Below are positions 48,731 through 49,976 of a stretch of DNA of 49,976 nucleotides, in pieces. The notes below the pieces were generated by a model that saw nothing but the letters and a program-made list of their open reading frames with translations, was not told the origin of the DNA and made no database searches. A program made the position numbers and the translations under genes. This DNA is from Bacillota bacterium (GTDB lineage Bacteria; Bacillota; Clostridia; Christensenellales; Aristaeellaceae), in assembly GCA_023402355.1 (NCBI GenBank), contig JAEXCG010000073.1, positions 1-49,976 on the forward strand. The letters are read 5' to 3'. Position 1 is the first letter of the stretch, and each line of letters begins with the position of its first letter.

Positions 48731-49843
48731 ATGAAAGGACGCTTATTTAAAAGGATATTGTGGGGGATCGCGCTGGTCGTGCTCGCCCTGGCGGCGGTCG
48801 TCGGCGCCTACGTGGGTTATGTGGCCCTGCAGTATCACCGCATCCCGGACGGGGAGAGGCTCGCGGTCGAAAACCCGCAGGAAGCGACGCTTGAGCCCGG
48901 CAGGGAGTACACGGCGGCGACGTACAACATCGGTTTTGGCGCTTACGGGCCGGATTACAGCTTTTTCATGGATACGGGCGTGATGAAGACCGGCGAGGCG
49001 GTCAGCGGGCGCTACGGCAAGGCGATCAGCGCTGAATCGGTCGCGCGGAACACGCGCGGCGCGGCGGAGACGATCGCCGCGCTGTCGCCGGACTTCGTGC
49101 TTTTGCAGGAGGTCGACCTGGACGCGGACCGCAGCTACCACCTGAACCAGTGGGAGAGCCTGCGGGACGCGCTGCCCGGTTACGGCAGCGTGTTCGCGGT
49201 CAACTTTCACACGCCTTTCTTAGCCTACCCGTTTCACGACCCGCACGGGGCGACGACGGCGGGCCTGGGCGTGCTCAGCCGCTACCGCATCGACGAGAGC
49301 GTGCGCCGGAGCTACCCGATTTCGGAGTCGTTCCCGGACAAGTTCTTCGATCTGGACCGCTGCTTCGCCGTAAACCGCCTGCCCGTCGAGGGAGGCGGCG
49401 AGCTGGTTCTGATCGACAGCCACATGTCCGCCTACGACGAGGGCGGCGTCTACCGCAGGCAGCAGATGGAACTGCTCGCCGGGGTGATGGCGAACGAGTA
49501 CGCAAAGGGAAACTACGTGATCGTGGGCGGGGATTTTAACCACGCCCTGGGCGACGAGGCGGCGAACGCTTTCGAGTCCCAGCAGGAGTTCCCCGCCTGG
49601 GTCGCCATCTTGGACGAGCGCGACCTGCCGGAGGGCATCCGCATGCAAAAGGCGGAAAACCAACTGGAGGTGCCCACCTGCCGGGCGGCGGAAATTCCGT
49701 ATGAAAAGGGCGTCAATTTCGTGACGGTCGTGGACGGCTTCTTCGTCTCGGACAACGTCGAGGCGACGGCCGAGAACGTGGACACGGACTTTGCCTACAG
49801 CGACCACAACCCCGTGCTGCTGCGCTTTACGCTAAAGCCGTGA
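48731..49843 (+). CDS. Membrane-anchored endonuclease/exonuclease/phosphatase-fold protein
   Basis: 370-residue protein with one N-terminal helix (about 8-30) that anchors or exports it, followed by an EEP (DNase I-like) domain. Motifs in order: TAATYNIGFGAYG, LLQEVDLDADRS (catalytic glutamate), a middle DSHMSAYDEGG, GGDFNHALGD and YSDHNPVLLRF with the final Asp-His pair. These give a metal-dependent phosphodiesterase acting outside the membrane, on nucleic acid, lipid (sphingomyelinase-like) or phosphorylated sugar. The GTG at 48722 is an alternative start; the ATG at 48731 has GGAAGGGG before it. A hairpin terminator follows. Confidence 0.88.
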   Translation: MKGRLFKRILWGIALVVLALAAVVGAYVGYVALQYHRIPDGERLAVENPQEATLEPGREYTAATYNIGFGAYGPDYSFFMDTGVMKTGEAVSGRYGKAISAESVARNTRGAAETIAALSPDFVLLQEVDLDADRSYHLNQWESLRDALPGYGSVFAVNFHTPFLAYPFHDPHGATTAGLGVLSRYRIDESVRRSYPISESFPDKFFDLDRCFAVNRLPVEGGGELVLIDSHMSAYDEGGVYRRQQMELLAGVMANEYAKGNYVIVGGDFNHALGDEAANAFESQQEFPAWVAILDERDLPEGIRMQKAENQLEVPTCRAAEIPYEKGVNFVTVVDGFFVSDNVEATAENVDTDFAYSDHNPVLLRFTLKP

Positions 49844-49852
49844 CGGGGGAAA

Positions 49853-49893
49853 GGGGCTGTCAAGCTAGCGTTTTCTAGCTTGACAGTTTCTTT
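49853..49893 (+). terminator. Terminator hairpin (repeat copy 2)
   Basis: CTGTCAAGCTAG (49857-49868) pairs with CTAGCTTGACAG (49875-49886) and TTTCTTTTT follows. GGGGCTGTCAAGCTAG (49853-49868) is identical to 18571-18586. Confidence 0.8.
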
Positions 49894-49976
49894 TTAGGTT
49901 ATTTCGTTTTCTCAGGAAGGTTTTGTTGGAGAATAAGGCGATTAGGCTAACCCTAATAAGCCCCATTGCTTTATTG
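49894..49976. other. AT-richer tail at the window edge
   Basis: No gene is visible. The base composition becomes noticeably AT-richer than the rest of the window. ATTAGG and CCTAAT form a 6-bp inverted repeat around CTAAC at about 49936-49952. It may be the upstream region of the next gene or the edge of another element; the window ends too soon to tell. Confidence 0.4.

Noticed and set aside
1..49976. CRISPR arrays, tRNA or rRNA genes, insertion sequences, prophage genes
   Set aside because: I found no regularly spaced repeats, no tRNA T-loop pattern in a plausible context, no rRNA stretches, and no transposase, integrase or phage structural proteins. A computed search (tRNAscan, ISfinder) would settle it.

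Overview
The window is visibly GC-rich, gene-dense chromosomal DNA. I read it as a Bacillota genome of the Clostridia type, perhaps a gut Christensenellales-like lineage. The class-level reading rests on strong GGAGG-type ribosome binding sites, sigma-A promoters (TTGACA/TATAAT), a LexA/DinR-like box before dinB, a stand-alone small alarmone synthetase, a DUF4250 gene, an EFR1-type ferredoxin, an LplB/YtcP-type sugar ABC operon with a DUF3502 binding protein, and a PadR/permease-prefix gene pair. The order-level guess is weak. There are about 42 protein genes. I see no rRNA, tRNA, CRISPR array, transposase or phage gene.

Layout. 1-1.8 kb: two MalF/MalG-type sugar permeases whose partners lie upstream of the window. 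1.85-4.6 kb (minus): a nitroreductase, then an rlmA methyltransferase and MBL hydrolase pair coupled by an ATGA overlap. 4.9-5.5 kb: small alarmone synthetase. 5.67-9.6 kb: an N,N'-diacetylchitobiose phosphorylase (GH94) and a phosphohexomutase. 9.7-11.85 kb (minus): a secreted protein joining a propeller-like half to a solute-binding half. 12-14.5 kb (minus): a three-gene ABC-2 exporter. 14.5-15.0 kb: a 550-base gap with divergent promoters and two terminator-like hairpins. 15.0-18.5 kb: sugar ABC importer. 18.6-22.3 kb: divergent GH42 beta-galactosidase and serine hydrolase. 22.4-26.4 kb: EFR1 ferredoxin, then a minus-strand operon of MFS transporter, sugar-nucleotide reductase-like protein and phosphatase.

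26.5-28.1 kb: PadR regulator plus a membrane protein. 28.2-29.5 kb: dinB. 29.6-31.5 kb (minus): membrane GGDEF-EAL protein. 31.7-35.3 kb: three-subunit molybdenum hydroxylase. 35.6-37.9 kb: GH3 beta-glucosidase. 37.9-40.6 kb (minus): phosphoesterase, GT2 transferase, TrhA. 40.8-43.8 kb: SCP2-like protein, iron alcohol dehydrogenase, aldehyde dehydrogenase. 43.9-45.4 kb: MATE transporter and DUF4250. 45.6-49.8 kb: SH3-repeat protein, YbaK deacylase, PfkB sugar kinase and an EEP-fold hydrolase.

How it works together. The dominant theme is saprophytic carbohydrate use: two ABC sugar importers, chitobiose phosphorolysis feeding amino-sugar phosphates, beta-galactosidase, beta-glucosidase and a keto-sugar kinase. 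Around it sit signalling (ppGpp, c-di-GMP breakdown), envelope and export genes, and two redox modules. The observations I find most worth checking are the propeller/solute-binding fusion, the duplicated PadR operator in front of a HAAS plus SEDS-like protein, the promoter-plus-tandem-terminator leader before the LplB operon, the SCP2-ADH-ALDH operon, and a hairpin shared between 18.57 and 49.85 kb.
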